The notes beneath the pieces were generated by a model. It ran no database searches, was not told the DNA's origin, and saw nothing but the letters and a program-made list of their open reading frames with translations. Positions 46,080-57,942 of a stretch of 64,000 bases of DNA are shown here, in pieces. This DNA comes from Lepeophtheirus salmonis (lineage: Eukaryota; Arthropoda; Copepoda; Siphonostomatoida; Caligidae): NCBI RefSeq assembly GCF_016086655.4, contig NC_052136.2:3844001-3908000 (forward strand). Direction: 5' to 3'. Numbering within the stretch: the stretch's first letter is position 1; each line of letters begins with the position of its first letter. Made by a program: the position numbers and the translations under genes.

Positions 46080-46500
46080 ATCCTTTATCAGCAATGATAG
46101 CCTTGACACACTGCTATACAGATTGACGGCTCTTGTCCATAAAGGCCGTGTCTAAGGCGCTCCACCCTTTCATTATAGCTACTTTTGACAATAAAGGCCA
46201 TGTTTATGGTTCCCTGCGCTGTCGTCATGATGGTAGCTCAGAGTAAATCCGAATTTGGATGAGAGTTGAGGCAAACAATCTTTTCCAAGACACTTCTAAC
46301 TGCAAATTCCAAAGGTCAGGGGGGGGGAGAAGGCCAGAAGGAAGCAAGCAGGAAGTCACTCATATAATTGCTACAGAAGATTTGGTTTTGCTTGCCTTTA
46401 TTGTGCTCTAATGGACTTATTGATGTTCTAGGCAGTTGGGATAGAGATCTCTTAAGTCTTCCTGGTACTGACACCGGTGCAGAGGAGATCGTAAACGCGA
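46080..46500 (-). pseudogene. Tc1-like transposase C-terminal relic
   Basis: The minus strand in shifting frames reads S-V-L-E-K-I-V-C-L-N-S-H-P-N-S-D-L-L, then F-I-V-K-S-S-Y-N-E-R-V-E-R-L-R-H-G-L. This resembles the end of Tc1-like transposases after D3 (V-E-x-K-V-C, x-S-H-P-N-x-x-S-L). It is heavily frameshifted and no TIR was found. Low confidence as to family. Confidence 0.4.
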
Positions 46501-47435
46501 TGCCTTTTTTGTTCTATCCCCCGATTCTGTACACTTAGGGACAAACAGTAATTGTTTCTTTTTGTTTAATCTGTGAATTGGTTACGTAATGAAACCTTGT
46601 AATGAAAAGTAACGGAATAAAATCGGAAAAATTGCTTGTGCAATTTTTCTGTCCCGCTCGGTAAGTTGGTAACCTACAGATATTAGTGTTTTTATTCATT
46701 CTTAATTATTTTTCCATATTTTGAAAACTCAAACGTAATAGTGAGAAAGCAGAACTAGATAGTTTTTATATTGATATCTGACTGCAAATATGTCGTCTAT
46801 CAAAGTTGTTATATATACGTTTGTTTTTATGTACTACTGACGAAGAATTAGACCATGTTTACATCTGTAGTTATTAATATCTTAGATGCATCACTACCAA
46901 TTACAGATACTTATTATAAAGTCAAAAAGTATACTACATATGTTTTTTATTTTTATATTGATTATATAGATTAAGGGCCTCAATTCAATTTATATTAAAT
47001 TTATTATTTCTAAGTCTGGACTGGTTTGAATAAATAAGGACAGAACACACAACTACTAGCAACCAAATTTTAATTTTTTCCTATTTGACAGCTAAGGTTG
47101 AGAGCGGATAACTCTTCTCACTTTTTGAATAGCTAGGATTTCACAAATATATATTTAAAAAAAGGACATATGGCTTAATTAGCGTTGGTTTTCAGGCATA
47201 GATAAGTATAGATTACTTGAGGGCACTATTTTCTCGTAAGATGACGTCAACTGTTGTATTCATCCGCTGTATAAAGGCAAGATTATAAAGTTGTCTTGGA
47301 AATACTCCAATGTATTGAGGTACGTGCGTTTGTCGTCGAAAATAAATATTGCCAAAAAATGGTATGAATAATACTTTACGAAACAAAACTAATTGCAATT
47401 TAGTGCTTGAGTTTTTATTGATGCACATCATGAAA
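46501..47435. other. AT-rich sequence with one hAT-type fragment
   Basis: At about 47012-47057 the segment AGTCTGGACTGGTTTGAATAA and then AATAAGGACAGAACACACAA matches the right end of the 11.1 and 58.9 kb hAT-type element. Its left end is missing. The 72-codon open frame at 47213-47431 (minus) has no recognised domain. Confidence 0.4.
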
Positions 47436-47439
47436 ATCA

Positions 47440-47699
47440 GTGCATGTCAAGGGGAAGGCCCTCAAAGCCCCTGTCAGCCAGCACTGGGGCACCATGACTG
47501 AGGACTACATCCTCCGTCACCTAAAAGCTATCATTGCCACTAATAGTGGCTACATTAATGATTAAGAGAGCTCAAACTCACATATATTTATAGTATACAT
47601 TTTTTTGAAATTCTATTGTTGATTAATAAATTATATCTTGTTGAAATTTAAAATTCAATGCGTTCATATATTTTTAATAGACCACTCAGTAGGACAACG
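47440..47699 (+). mobile_element. Tc1-like element, 3' end fragment
   Basis: GCATGTCAAGGGGAAGGCC matches 21.10 kb. The frame gives V-K-G-K-A-L-K-A-P-V-S-Q-H-W-G-T-M-T-E, then H-L-K-A-I-I-A-T-N-S-G-Y-I-N-D and a stop. The last ~170 bp are the non-coding 3' end, finishing at ACCACTCAG (47691-47699) next to TA. Upstream parts are missing. Confidence 0.8.
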
Positions 47700-47701
47700 A
47701 A

Positions 47702-48430
47702 ATTTATTTCAATTTACTCAATAAAAATGCTGAAGCAAATGGAGTTGATAGTAATCGAGTTTTTTAATATATATAGGGGGGGGGAGTTTGAACAATATAT
47801 TAAATTTGTCGACTTTACCAATGTCGAGGGTTTTTTTTTTTAGTTCGAGTAATGCTTGAGTCCATAACTAATATATTTTGAATCCAGTGTAATTTCCTTT
47901 ACCTTTATATATAGCTATTAATTATAATTGTTATTATTGTAACCACATGAACAACGGTAAACCTGCTATGTAAAAGGTAAAATGCCTACAAGATGATAAA
48001 TTATGTCCATAGTAGTCAGCAAATATATATTTAATTTATTTTGTATATACTCACTTTGACCTTTGTATGAATAAATAAAAATCTCAACACTTTGTCATTT
48101 GTTTATAAATTATCTATTTGGTTCGGAGAGAAAAATGATGTTTTTATAGTGAATAATCTTCATTATTATTAAGTATAGAGAATAAGTAGTTACACCTTTT
48201 GTTGGTGAAGTCAGAGTCAGAAAATTTGTACCGACGCTGACTTTGGCTACAAAAAATTATTCTAATTGATGTCAATTAAAACTTATTTATAATCTAAGGC
48301 TTGCATTGAGTTTTCTTAAAGTTTTTTACTCAATGCTTATAAATTATTGGTATTATTTATTTAGTACTATTATTTATTAAACTTGAAAGATTATACAAAA
48401 TTTAACCTCTGACTTACTCACGACATTTTT
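47702..48430. other. AT-rich sequence, nothing recognised
   Basis: No gene or element is recognised. G-homopolymer and T-homopolymer runs occur at 47776-47785 and 47832-47842. Confidence 0.4.
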
Positions 48431-48436
48431 TCTTCA

Positions 48437-48680
48437 TACAAAAAATATGAATTAATTTTAATCAGTCAACTTTCATTAATTATTATTGAATCAGCAGCAT
48501 TAGAAAAAAAAAATCATAAGGTAATGTCCATAAAACGAAACAAATAATTTGGGGATTAAATATACTATGGATAAAATTGGACCGGATGAAATTACGGTTG
48601 ATCAGAGGACCGTGACAAAAAGGAAGTGAATAAAATTTCCAATGACAAAGTCTTTGATAAAAGACCAACTAAAGGGCAAT
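48437..48680. repeat. Tc1-family 5' scrap and degenerate repeat
   Basis: At 48446-48490, ATGAATTAATTTTAATCAGT and CTTTCATTAATTATTATTGA match the 5' end of the 52 kb Tc1-like family. Right after it, variants of GGATGAAATTACGG and GTGAATAAAATTTCC recur at short spacing (48540-48680), as at 24.93 kb. Confidence 0.4.
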
Positions 48681-49455
48681 TTTTATACCAATGACGAGAT
48701 TTGTCCAAACCTTAACAACTTTTTGTTGCAAATTTGCTACAAATTATGTAGGACCCTAAATTTGAATAAATTTACAAGAAACAACTTCAAATGAGATCGA
48801 AACATTTTTTTACAAAATCATTGTTCATATTTCATTACATAGTTTTCGAATTTGCTTTTTATACATGTCACAAAACTTTATACTCTCTTTGTTACATATG
48901 TTATTGATTTTATAGAATCTGTTAGTTAAATTAATCAATTAAATATAAAAATAATGGTTTAGACATATTGAAATATTATGTAGCATATTTGCAACATCAT
49001 TGATTAAGATTACTCTATTATACAGGGAGTGGCAAAATGTGGGCCTTATTTTATTTTTGTTTTATAATGATTGTACACATTTTAAATATTGTTTTACACA
49101 GTGTTTTTAATCTTATATCAAATAGTTATTTCCTCCAAATTTTGTCAACTAAACTTTAGTATTATAATGGTCGGTGATTTTTTTCAATTTTTTGTTTCAC
49201 TTTAAATAACTTTTAATTAAAAGGTTTTTGAGCGACAGTTATTTTATACAAAAAGATGCAAAAATTTAATCACCAACATATTATATAGCATAATTGTCGA
49301 TCATTATTTGCAAGGATCTGTTAAATGTGGGGGGGGGTCCCGAAATAAGTTTGATTCTAATTACCCGATTTGGATATGTGTCAATAACCTATAATCCTTT
49401 CGTGACACTAAATTATATGGAATCAATTTTAGATATAATTAAATTAAATTAAATA
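48681..49455. other. AT-rich sequence, nothing recognised
   Basis: CAGGGAGTGGCAAAATGTGG at 49024-49043 looks like a Tc1-type outer end after TA. No matching inverted copy was found, so no element is called. Confidence 0.35.
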
Positions 49456-49460
49456 TTTTG

Positions 49461-49626
49461 AAATTATTCTTATGGACTAATTGTGTGTTGGCTCACAACC
49501 CGGTTGTTCCTAGAGAATGAAATATACTTAATTTATATGGACTTTAAAGAAGATTCCTAGGTTGGTTTGAGTAAATGTAATACTATAATGTTTATTAATA
49601 TTTAATCAGTCTACTTCATCTGACCA
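49461..49626 (+). repeat. SINE copy D, 5'-truncated
   Basis: This copy begins inside the head (AAATTATTCTTATGGACTAA), keeps a diverged B box (GGCTCACAACCCGG) and the full body. It has GGTTGGTTTGAGTAAATGTA at 49560 and CTACTTCATCTGACC ending at 49625, the paired hairpin arms. The A box is missing. Confidence 0.75.
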
Positions 49627-50868
49627 AATAAAGGAACATTTATAAAAATCGTTTATTTTTCCAATAGAAGGCTTTAGTAATGTGTAACTTGAGTTGTTTA
49701 AATACGATTGGTTTACGTTTGATGGTTTTAGAATGAATAGATTTCGTACAAAAAAAGACTTTTATGACAGTTTTGTCATTTTTTTATAAAGTATTGCTTG
49801 AGTTCATGTCAAAGATAGACACAAACTATGTGAAAATGCGCCATATTTTACAGTTTTTCTTCGAAAAAGTATAAAAAGGAAACCAGGTAACTGAAAAAAA
49901 GAATAGTATTTATGTTCTTGATATTTTAAAAAGTTAATCACGTTGTATTTGGGTTTCGTTTTTTTTTCCGGGGAATTGGATGTCCAATTGTCGAAAATGT
50001 AGAAAAAATAATCGTAATCGTGAAGTAAGACCGTCTTGTAGCATTGTTTTGATTAGCAAGTAGATTAAAATTGATGGGAAAAAATAAATCCATCAAAAAT
50101 AAGAGATTTCTTTATACTATAAGTAATATAAAAAGACAATATTTACTGACTAAAACATCCAAAATTATCATTTTTTTTAATTGAATAAATTTTACACGGA
50201 GTACGAAGGGTTAAATATTGGGGATTGTTGAAAAAACACCCTGTAAAACACTCTATTCCCCGCATTATGTATTTTAATACATTCTGTAAAAGTGTCGTAG
50301 TACATTGTCGTCTGACCCCGAAACTAATTTGTTTACGGAAATGATCAACATTAATACGAATATCTACATATATGTTCGACTATGTTTATGTGAAGATGTG
50401 AGACAAACAAAGTCGGGAGAACGTCTGTCTAGACACCTCTTTTTCTTTTTTTGTCTATCAAAGTCAATCAACTATTTTACAATTACTTACGGATATATGT
50501 TCAACCAATATTTCTGTTTAAAAAAAAATATTAATCTATTTTACATTACGAGGTGGAAACGACAAAATTTCCACTCTTACAATTAAAATTTTTGTGGTTG
50601 TTAGAGACTGATTTAAAAGAATCATGTACATCATAGTATCTATCAAATATCAGCTGTACACAAATATTTAATATTTTTTAATTGAGCTTGAAATTGCATC
50701 TTGCCAGAATTTTAAAAGAAGACGTTCCGTGAATGACCCCTTTTAGAAACACACTTGATTTTAAGCCCCTTAAATTCAGTTTGGAAAACTTACTTTTCTC
50801 ATCTGAATTGAAGAACGTGGACATTAGATATTTTGGAAGGAACTTAAATAGCGAGCCAACCGTTATTA
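49627..50868. other. AT-rich sequence, nothing recognised
   Basis: A 93-codon open frame at 50305 has no recognised domain and AT-driven composition. The end-like motif CACCCTGTAAAACAC near 50238 has no partner. Confidence 0.4.
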
Positions 50869-50871
50869 CTT

Positions 50872-51243
50872 AATCATCTCTATTGTGCAAATTTTGAGAG
50901 GTTAAGAGTGACTTTATTTTACAATTTTCCTATGAACAATGTCGTAGAACACATAATTAGCTGTTGACTACTGATAAAAACATTGTCCTAGTCGCCACAA
51001 TGAGCACGCAGTACCTTATGAAGATTAAGATAGCAGCGCTCCTCTCATGAGATTGTCCAAAAAGGCCCTCGGGGAGTACACTGGACCCTAGAAGAAGACG
51101 ATTCACAATTTCTTTCGTGCATGGAGACGAGAACAATATATTTCTTAGCGATCGGCATCTAATTATGTGTTCTACAACATTGTTTATTGGGAAATTGTAA
51201 AAAATGACTCATAATCTCTCAAAATTTGCATAATAGAGATGCG
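50872..51243 (+). mobile_element. Tc1-like MITE with ~90-bp TIRs
   Basis: The left end (50872-50965) and the reverse complement of the right end (51150-51243) align over about 90 bp. The alignment includes GCAAATTTTGAGAGGTTAAG / GCAAATTTTGAGAGATTATG and GTAGAACACATAATTAG in both. The 185-bp interior retains T-Q-Y-L-M-K-I-K-I-A-A-L-L-S and K-K-T-I-H-N-F-F-R-A-W-R-R, the DNA-binding end of a Tc1-like transposase. The catalytic domain is deleted. Flanking TA was not clear. Confidence 0.82.
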
Positions 51244-51762
51244 TAAATAATCACAGTTGGCTCTGTATATAAGTCGAAAAATTGAACATGGAGATATCTC
51301 TATTTTTGTAAGGGTGGAAGTGATGCTGGAATGCAGAAAAAGAATATAGAGCGTAGGAGCCGCAGAAAGGGCAACTGTAGAAAAGAAGGCAATTTTGGAG
51401 AATATCCTGAACGATTATCATCTGCTGACAGGACACAAAAAAAAAATAAGAATCCTAACTAATACATTACATCGAAAGTAGCTAAATTATAACTTAATTA
51501 GCTGAAGATCCGATTAAAATCTTTAAATCTTTTTTTAAGAAAATTTTCTAATTTTTAAGATCGTTTTTTATTAATATATTCATGTTAGATAAATAATGCC
51601 TTTTTTAGGATTTATTTGTATATTAAAGAATTTAATACTGTTTTGTTTAAAAGTCGTTTCTTCTTTTTTCCTTTTGATTTCATGGATCATTTTTCTTAAT
51701 ATGTAGGGACTGTGGCTTACAACAGTAGCCACAAAATGAAATATTGTAACTATAATTATCAG
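51244..51762. other. AT-rich sequence, nothing recognised
   Basis: No gene or element end is recognised. Confidence 0.4.
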
Positions 51763-51764
51763 GG

Positions 51765-52015
51765 GCGTCCACAAGGGCTGGGTTGGAGGGGCTGTAGCTC
51801 CTTCCCCCCCCCCCTCATTAAGGAACTTTTGCTATTGACTAAAAAGCATAAAATTTATAAATGTAATTTAGTTTTTCAAATTTTGTTTCCAATAAAATTA
51901 ATATAAATGAAAAGACTATGGATTTTTTTATTTATTTTTCAAGAAATTGAATGTTTGAAATTTAATTTTTCAAATTTTTTTTATAAAATTAAATATTGGA
52001 ATTCCCCTCGACAAA
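51765..52015 (+). mobile_element. MITE-like sequence, CAGGGGCGTCCA type
   Basis: CAGGGGCGTCCACAAGGGC begins at 51763, followed by GGGGCTGTAGCTCCTTCC, a C homopolymer, and an A/T-rich body with repeated AAATTT segments. Related ends occur at 19.63 and 44.15 kb. It adjoins the truncated Tc1-like element at 52.03 kb. The right end is not certain. Confidence 0.5.
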
Positions 52016-52029
52016 TATACAAAAAGTGT

Positions 52030-52569
52030 AGACAAGGGGGGTTGGCATGAGGGATGTAGTGGGAAATAAAGTGTCAAAAATGAGTTCCAAAGAGTCTTGT
52101 AACGGAGGAGATGGGTTTCTTTCATGGCTGGTGTCAAAAGTGGCCTCTTCAATCTCACAAGGCTGTTTCCCTCCACTTTTTTTATATCTCTCGGGAGGGT
52201 CTGGTGTGAGACCCCGAGATCATTTGCTTGGGCCCTAATGAACATAAGGGTATTACCCTGGTCTGTTTTCTATAACTCCTACAGGTCCAATCTGGCCTTG
52301 TTGACGAGCTCTTCTTCCTCTCCAACGTTTCAGACATGCTGACAGCGTTGACAGTGGTCCTGGATACACCCAACCGCTTGGAGTCGGGAATGGAAATTCA
52401 TCGTTCAAATGTCATTTTCTCGACTTCTACGCAAGCTAGAGATTTCAAATGGTTTTTGTTTTTTTTTATTGTTTATACTTTAATATATCGAAATATGAAT
52501 TAATTTGAATTACTCAACCTTTATTAATTATTGAATTAGTAAGTGATTAGATTTTAATGGACCACTCGG
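52030..52569 (-). mobile_element. Tc1-like element, 3'-truncated
   Basis: The 5' TIR (ACCACTCGG end, 52561-52569) lies next to TA (52570-52571). On the minus strand the HTH helix reads M-G-V-S-R-T-T-V-N-A-V. A frame shift follows, then A-N-D-L-G-V-S-H-Q-T-L-P-R-D-I-K-K-V and R-P-L-L-T-P-A-M-K-E-T-H-L-L-R-Y-K-T-L. This is the DNA-binding domain up to the start of the catalytic domain. The element is cut off near 52030, so the catalytic residues are absent. Its 5' non-coding part is shared with 13.48, 27.42 and 57.94 kb. Confidence 0.82.
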
Positions 52570-52589
52570 TATAAGTGTATGTCCTTGTT

Positions 52590-52722
52590 GGACATACTGA
52601 GCAGTATTGGTGATCGACTTCGGAGTAGTTCTTACCTATACCATTGCTAGATACAAAGATGGATTTGAGCGTATTGTATTCCTCTCATAGCTACTTGAAG
52701 CTAAATTAATAAAACGTCATGA
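52590..52722 (+). repeat. Dispersed repeat R1, copy 3
   Basis: GTCCTTGTTGGACATACTGA, GATCGACTTCGGAGTAGTTC and AATTAATAAAACGTCATGAC appear in the same order as in the other R1 copies. It directly adjoins the end of the Tc1-like element at 52569. Confidence 0.62.
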
Positions 52723-52724
52723 CA

Positions 52725-53325
52725 GCGTACCCCCATTGTCAGGGGTACCATATCATTAGTCAGTTTCTTTCATTTCAATATACAACTTATAGCATAAACT
52801 TTAATCACTTTCTCCTCGCCATCTTCGAAATTCATACAAAGGTAAAGCATATTTTTAAGATATAATTGATTTTACTAATTTATATTAGTTTCCACCCCGT
52901 AATATACTCGTATCTATCTATGACCGCATGGAAATTAATTTATGGATGAAAAAAAAACGAGTAATGGTTTATAACAGAACATGCTTCAAGAAATATATAC
53001 GTTCTCTGTGTTTTCCCCATAGGTAATTGTAGGATATCAATTATGTAATAAATAACTCATATTGTAATTAACCTTTTGATTGATGATCCATTCATATATT
53101 AAATTATATACACTTTATTTTGCCATTTAATTTAAAAATTTAAGTTTAAACTCTTTTGTTACTAGACAAAGATTCAAAACAATAGGGATATTATTAATAA
53201 AAAAATATTCTACATTTTATTCAATAAAAAATAATTTTAAGTGTGTTATAATAATTTTGTGCATTGTCAAGATGCTTTAATGCTATTCTGGTTGTAACTA
53301 TTCATTATTGTGAACTGAGGTTGTT
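52725..53325. other. AT-rich sequence, nothing recognised
   Basis: No gene or element end is recognised. Confidence 0.4.
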
Positions 53326-53329
53326 TTTT

Positions 53330-53660
53330 TTTTTGGAAAATAGCTTTGGATTTTTATTTTTTTTTCCAAAATATTTAATTTGTCGTGAAAAGTTGTGAAT
53401 CTTTGAAAAAAAAATTGTAAACAGCTGTTAATTTTTGAAATTTTTTTGTAAACAGCTGTTAATTTTTGAAATTTTTTTGTAAACAGCTGTTAATTGTTTT
53501 CAATATTTTCTCAAAATATTACTTTTTTGTAAACTGATTTTGATTTTTTTTCCAAAAATTTAATATCTGTGAATACCTCAAGATTTTTGAAATTTTTTTG
53601 AATAGCTGTGGTTTTTTTGTTTTTTTTCAAAAAATATAATGTATAGCTATGAATAAAGTT
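53330..53660 (+). repeat. Tandem repeat with 31-bp core (TTGTAAACAGCTGTTAA)
   Basis: Three copies with the same phase, 31 bp apart, start at 53415, 53446 and 53477. The core is TTGTAAACAGCTGTTAA and the spacer is rich in A and T. On either side, diverged copies continue (GTGAATACCTCAAGATTTTT, TTGAATAGCTGTGG) over about 330 bp. A related motif, GTGAATAGCTATGA, occurs at 44.28 kb. Confidence 0.75.
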
Positions 53661-55960
53661 AAATATTTGAATTTTTTTTTATTTAAATTTGTTATAACAA
53701 CTGTATAAACTGTACAAATCTGTTCCATAGAAGTGTGTTGACTGTATACTTAAATTATAATGTTTCTGAAAATGAACATAAATATCAATTTTTTACTCCA
53801 GTTGAAGTGTATCAGTTGTTCAACAAAGAGGAGCCACATTATCTAGTGGTATGCTCAAGAATGCATAAAATATGTCCTGGGGGTGTGTAAAAATAAAATA
53901 AACAGAAAATGAACGTTGTAATGCCCAAAAATTTGGAGAATATTTTTAATATTTATTTAAAAAATATTTCTCATATTTGAGTCATAAATTTGGCAGCACA
54001 TATTTCAAGGAATACATTGAATTTTGATCTTAAGCTAAATCAGCTGAGTATTATGGATATTTTTCAGGCTGTTTACATCACCCCAACAATATGGATGCAT
54101 TTATCTTCCCAGGAGTTGAAACGCCACGCATTGCTCAAGATTATATCTACCGGACAGCAGAAACAAAATCATTTCAGAGACTTTGAAAGTTGCTGGTCTT
54201 TTTAGGTACAATTTCAATGCTGATCCATAGTATTCTGCAAACAATAATGGACTCAAGTTATGCGTTGATTTTATAGGATGGGGTTATCTTCCAATTTTGC
54301 AAAACATATTACACAGGGGAACAATTGGGTGGGGTGGATTTCTACAAATAATTGATGCAATAATCGAAAAAGAAAGATATTTTCTAACTTGATCATTGAT
54401 CTCAATAGATATTCGAATTCAAATTCTGAATTCCAGTGGTACAACTGGAGGATATTTTATCCTATGAATACTACCATACCTCATAAGGGACTAGAGTAAA
54501 CCCCTTTATTAGGAATGAAATAACAGCATAGAAACAATAAAGTGATCTATCCATAATGAGTAGAGAGTTTTAATATTTCGAATTGGGATCACTTAAACAA
54601 TAAAAACTGTAACAAAAATCCTTGGAGATGTATATTTTTTAAATAGATATTATTTTTTAAATTATACATTGAATATTTTTCGATAATATAACCTATGATA
54701 TCCATCATCACTATGCATTTATGAATAAATTATAAAAGTCTAAAGGAGAGTATCATTTTTTATCAAATTAGAATCTAAAAATGAAAATGTATCATGTTCT
54801 GAACAATATAGAGAATCTATAAAAATATTGAAGTATAAAAAACTATTTTATATAATTTTTAATTTGGGGATTGTTTTAAGGGTAAAAAATTACGATAATC
54901 CATGATATTTCAACATTCAGATGACTGACGGGAAAAATTATAATCAACTTTGGATTCTGCACTTAAAAATGGAAACCTATGGAAATCCCTCCTTCTTGAT
55001 AAAAACCATTAGAGGATGAGAAAGCCACACCAATTAAGACCATTTCTCATTTTAATCAATTAAATTCAATGAGAATCATGAAACAATATTATATTCCTGC
55101 ATTTGTACGGCTTTTTGTTACTTACTGGCTTTCTTCAGAGAGCATCTGTTTGTATAAGTATATAGTATTTGCATTTCAAATGAGAGTCAAAGCGAATTAT
55201 AGCTATTTTTTGATTTACAGGATTATTTTAATCAGTTTAACACAATGAGAGTGATTAAGCATTATTATTTTGTCACTTTGACAAGGCTTCTTTCAGTACT
55301 CACTTTTAAATACAAGTAGAATACATTTACAGTGTGCATATAGGTATTTGTTGGCCTTTCATAAAGTATATATGAAAACGTTACTCCATATATCGATTGT
55401 TCAAAAACAGTTTTAATTTGGTAGGGAGGGAAAAGGCTAAATTTCTGTGGCTGCAATGTGGAAAAAAAGGTTATGTTTCCACCAGGACCATACCTTTTTA
55501 TGACTAGTTTCCAATTGTTAAAATTCTTCGTTTTCGATAGATTTAATTTTAATAAAAATTTCTTATAACATTCCATTTTTCCCGTATCAGAGGCTCTATG
55601 GAAGGGGGAGGGGGTTACACTCCCTCACAACCCCCTTATTCTTTCCAATTATAATGTTGTTATATAATCATACTTGTTAATAATTTAAAAAGAACTCAAA
55701 GTCAACCAATCAACGTTCAGAACATTGATAAGGGAAATACAATGATAAAAACTAACAATTGGTATTAAAATTCGGTGTTGTAATGGCATTAACTACCAAC
55801 TGATTTTTTTTTTTTTCGTTGTTTTTTTTTTTTTTTATGTTTTATCAAAATATCTTGATGAAACAGCATGATAGAGCTGGATCAGCATAGAAAATATCGG
55901 GCTTCCGGCTAAGTTGAGTTTCAGGGAAAAATATTACTAAATAAACTAGAAACTTATTCA
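53661..55960. other. 2.3 kb AT-rich sequence, nothing recognised
   Basis: Open frames at 53990 (71 codons) and 55265 (103 codons, minus) have no motif I recognise. A G-rich patch lies at 55599-55611 and long T homopolymers at 55803-55837. No element end is supported before the TA at 55962. Confidence 0.4.
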
Positions 55961-55963
55961 ATA

Positions 55964-57258
55964 CGAGGGCAGCTAAACGTGGACTGTTAATTAATCTTTT
56001 TTCTTCTAATTACAGTGAAAAGGTTTAGTGATTATTTTTTTAATATTATGTTTCCACAGTCCTTTTTACATAAACAAAATTTACTAATCGTTTAGTCATT
56101 TCATCATCATGAGCGAGCAACAAGCAAAAACGCAGTGAATGTCACATCTCCTGTATACTGGAGTTGATATGATGAAGGAACTGATGAAGATTATGGACAT
56201 TGTTCAGTGTTCTAAGAGCCTTTTTTTATGTTGGCCAACATGAAAAACAAATGGAAAATATCTCTCATGAATGTCAGGAAGTAAAGACTTTAATTTAAAG
56301 AGGGAAACGAAGTTCTTGTTAAGTTTGGAGAAGAATAAAAAGGGGAATCCCACTAAGTCGAGGAATCGCCCCCCTCCCAACCAATTATCTGTGGCTCTTA
56401 GAACTATCAGGAGGCTATATGGCATATCTCAGTACTAGTTTCTCTCACAAGGACCCTACGTCACCTTCTGACAGAGGACATTAAAGCCAGGAGACTCGAG
56501 AGGTGCAAGTAAATTCTTACAAGGATCATGGCAAATGGTTCAATTGTGAAAATTTTCTCGAACAAGAAGATTTTCACAGTTAAACAACTGCCGGAACGAC
56601 CACTGGTTTGTGGAAACAAAAGAAGAGGTCCAACGGGCTTACCACACTAAATATCCTGTCCAAACAATGCTCCTGGGTGTTGTGGCCTCTGATGAAAAGT
56701 AGACGTTTCCGTAATTTTTCAAAGATAGACAGAAAATTTAACAGGAGGCCTACTGTAAGGTACTTAAAAACCATCTTGCCATGACTGAAGACCAACTACC
56801 CGGAGGATAAATACGTGTGGACTAAGAATAGCACCCCCTCTCACACGTTCGTCAAGTGCCGAAAGTTCTGCGAAGATAACATAGCTCGATTCTGGTCCAT
56901 AAAGATGTTACCCCTTCCTCACCCGAGTTGAACCCACTGTACTTTTCTATATGGGGATCTTTAGAGAGGGAAACCAACAGGACCTCAAACCAAGATGTTA
57001 AATTATTAAAGTCCTCAATAGCGGCTGCATGGGACAACTTGTCAGAGGAGTTTGTCATCAGCTCCTGCACAGCTTTCAGGCTACGTGTAAAGGCTGTGAT
57101 TTAAAATAAAGTTGGCCATATTGAGTGAAAAAAGTTTTGCAAAAAATCTTTGTCCACGCGTATATTTAACACTTTTTTTTGCCGAGTATTGAAGATATGA
57201 AAAAATTGAATCATTTCTAAATCCATCTCTTGAGTCCACGTTTTGCTGCCCTACCCTG
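55964..57258 (+). mobile_element. Near full-length DD37D/Tc1 element with eroded TIRs
   Basis: The ends share GGGCAGC-AAACGTGGACT (left, from 55964) and the reverse complement GGGCAGCAAAACGTGGACT (right, to 57258), the left one lacking a few bases. TA flanks both sides (55962-55963 and 57259-57260). The 1295-bp length is normal for the family. The transposase on the plus strand is full of frameshifts and stops (see the pseudogene entry). A related deletion derivative with the same TIR is at 7812-8475. Confidence 0.85.
56110..57105 (+). pseudogene. DD37D transposase pseudogene, heavily broken
   Basis: The start near 56110 reads M-S-E-Q-Q-A-K-T-Q and is followed by a stop. Recognisable later pieces are I-V-K-I-F-S-N-K-K-I-F-T-V-K (D1 region, acidic residue changed), N-Y-P-E-D-K-Y-V-W-T-K-N-S-T-P-S-H-T (D2 position, D changed to N), F-W-S-I-K-M and then E-P-T-V-L-F-Y where P-D-L-N-P-L-D would be expected. 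The end is A-A-W-D-N-L-S-E-E-F-V-I-S-S-C, then F-R-L-R-V-K-A-V-I. Two of the three catalytic positions are altered and the third is unreadable. Confidence 0.85.
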
Positions 57259-57260
57259 TA

Positions 57261-57940
57261 TATACTCATGAGAGCTAAATATCTAATACATCAGAATATA
57301 ATAACTTATTGATTAAGTCAAATGAACGTAACAGGACAAGGGAGTCCGCCGGAGTTTATATATATATTTTTTTGGCGGGCGGGTCTTGTTTTTTTGAAAA
57401 CAATTGGAAATCAAACATATAATTCCATAACTTGGTCAATTGATCTTTTTTTTTAAAAAAAGAAATCCTTTCTACAATTTTTTTTTTTTAAACTTCTCAT
57501 TAACTTTGTTTTCCATATTAAAAGACATTACTTTTTGGGGGGAAATGACGTCATCGATTCGTTTTAAAGGTATTTTACACCAAAAATAAATGTTGGTCAG
57601 GAAGGCTCAAACCACGGTCTTTTCCGGCTTGGAAAATGAGGTTCGGACAGCAGACTTTCGGACCTATACCGAATTTACCTTTAAAATATTTACCCACATT
57701 GTATTTTATTTTGGATTCTATAATTATCAACTAACTTGATTATTATTAATAAGTTATGGCTAACCAAAATATCTATCTAGAGAGAGATTCAAATAATGTG
57801 AAACACGAGTATTCTAAAAGCAAAAAAACCAAAAATACACAAGGAAGTTGAGAGGAAAGCAACTTAGCTGTCATAACATTTTACTACATCAGCTGCAAGC
57901 ACCTATGAAACAAGTAAATAAACATAAATTTCACTCCGTT
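57261..57940. other. AT-rich sequence, nothing recognised
   Basis: A GC-richer piece at 57540-57660 (containing GACGTCATCGATTCG) has no coding content. T homopolymers are common. Confidence 0.4.
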
Positions 57941-57942
57941 TA

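Noticed and set aside
49024..49330. Tc1-type element bounded by CAGGGAGTGGCAAAATGTGG
   Set aside because: No second TIR was found within 2 kb by eye. Only a weak G-rich match lies at 49325.
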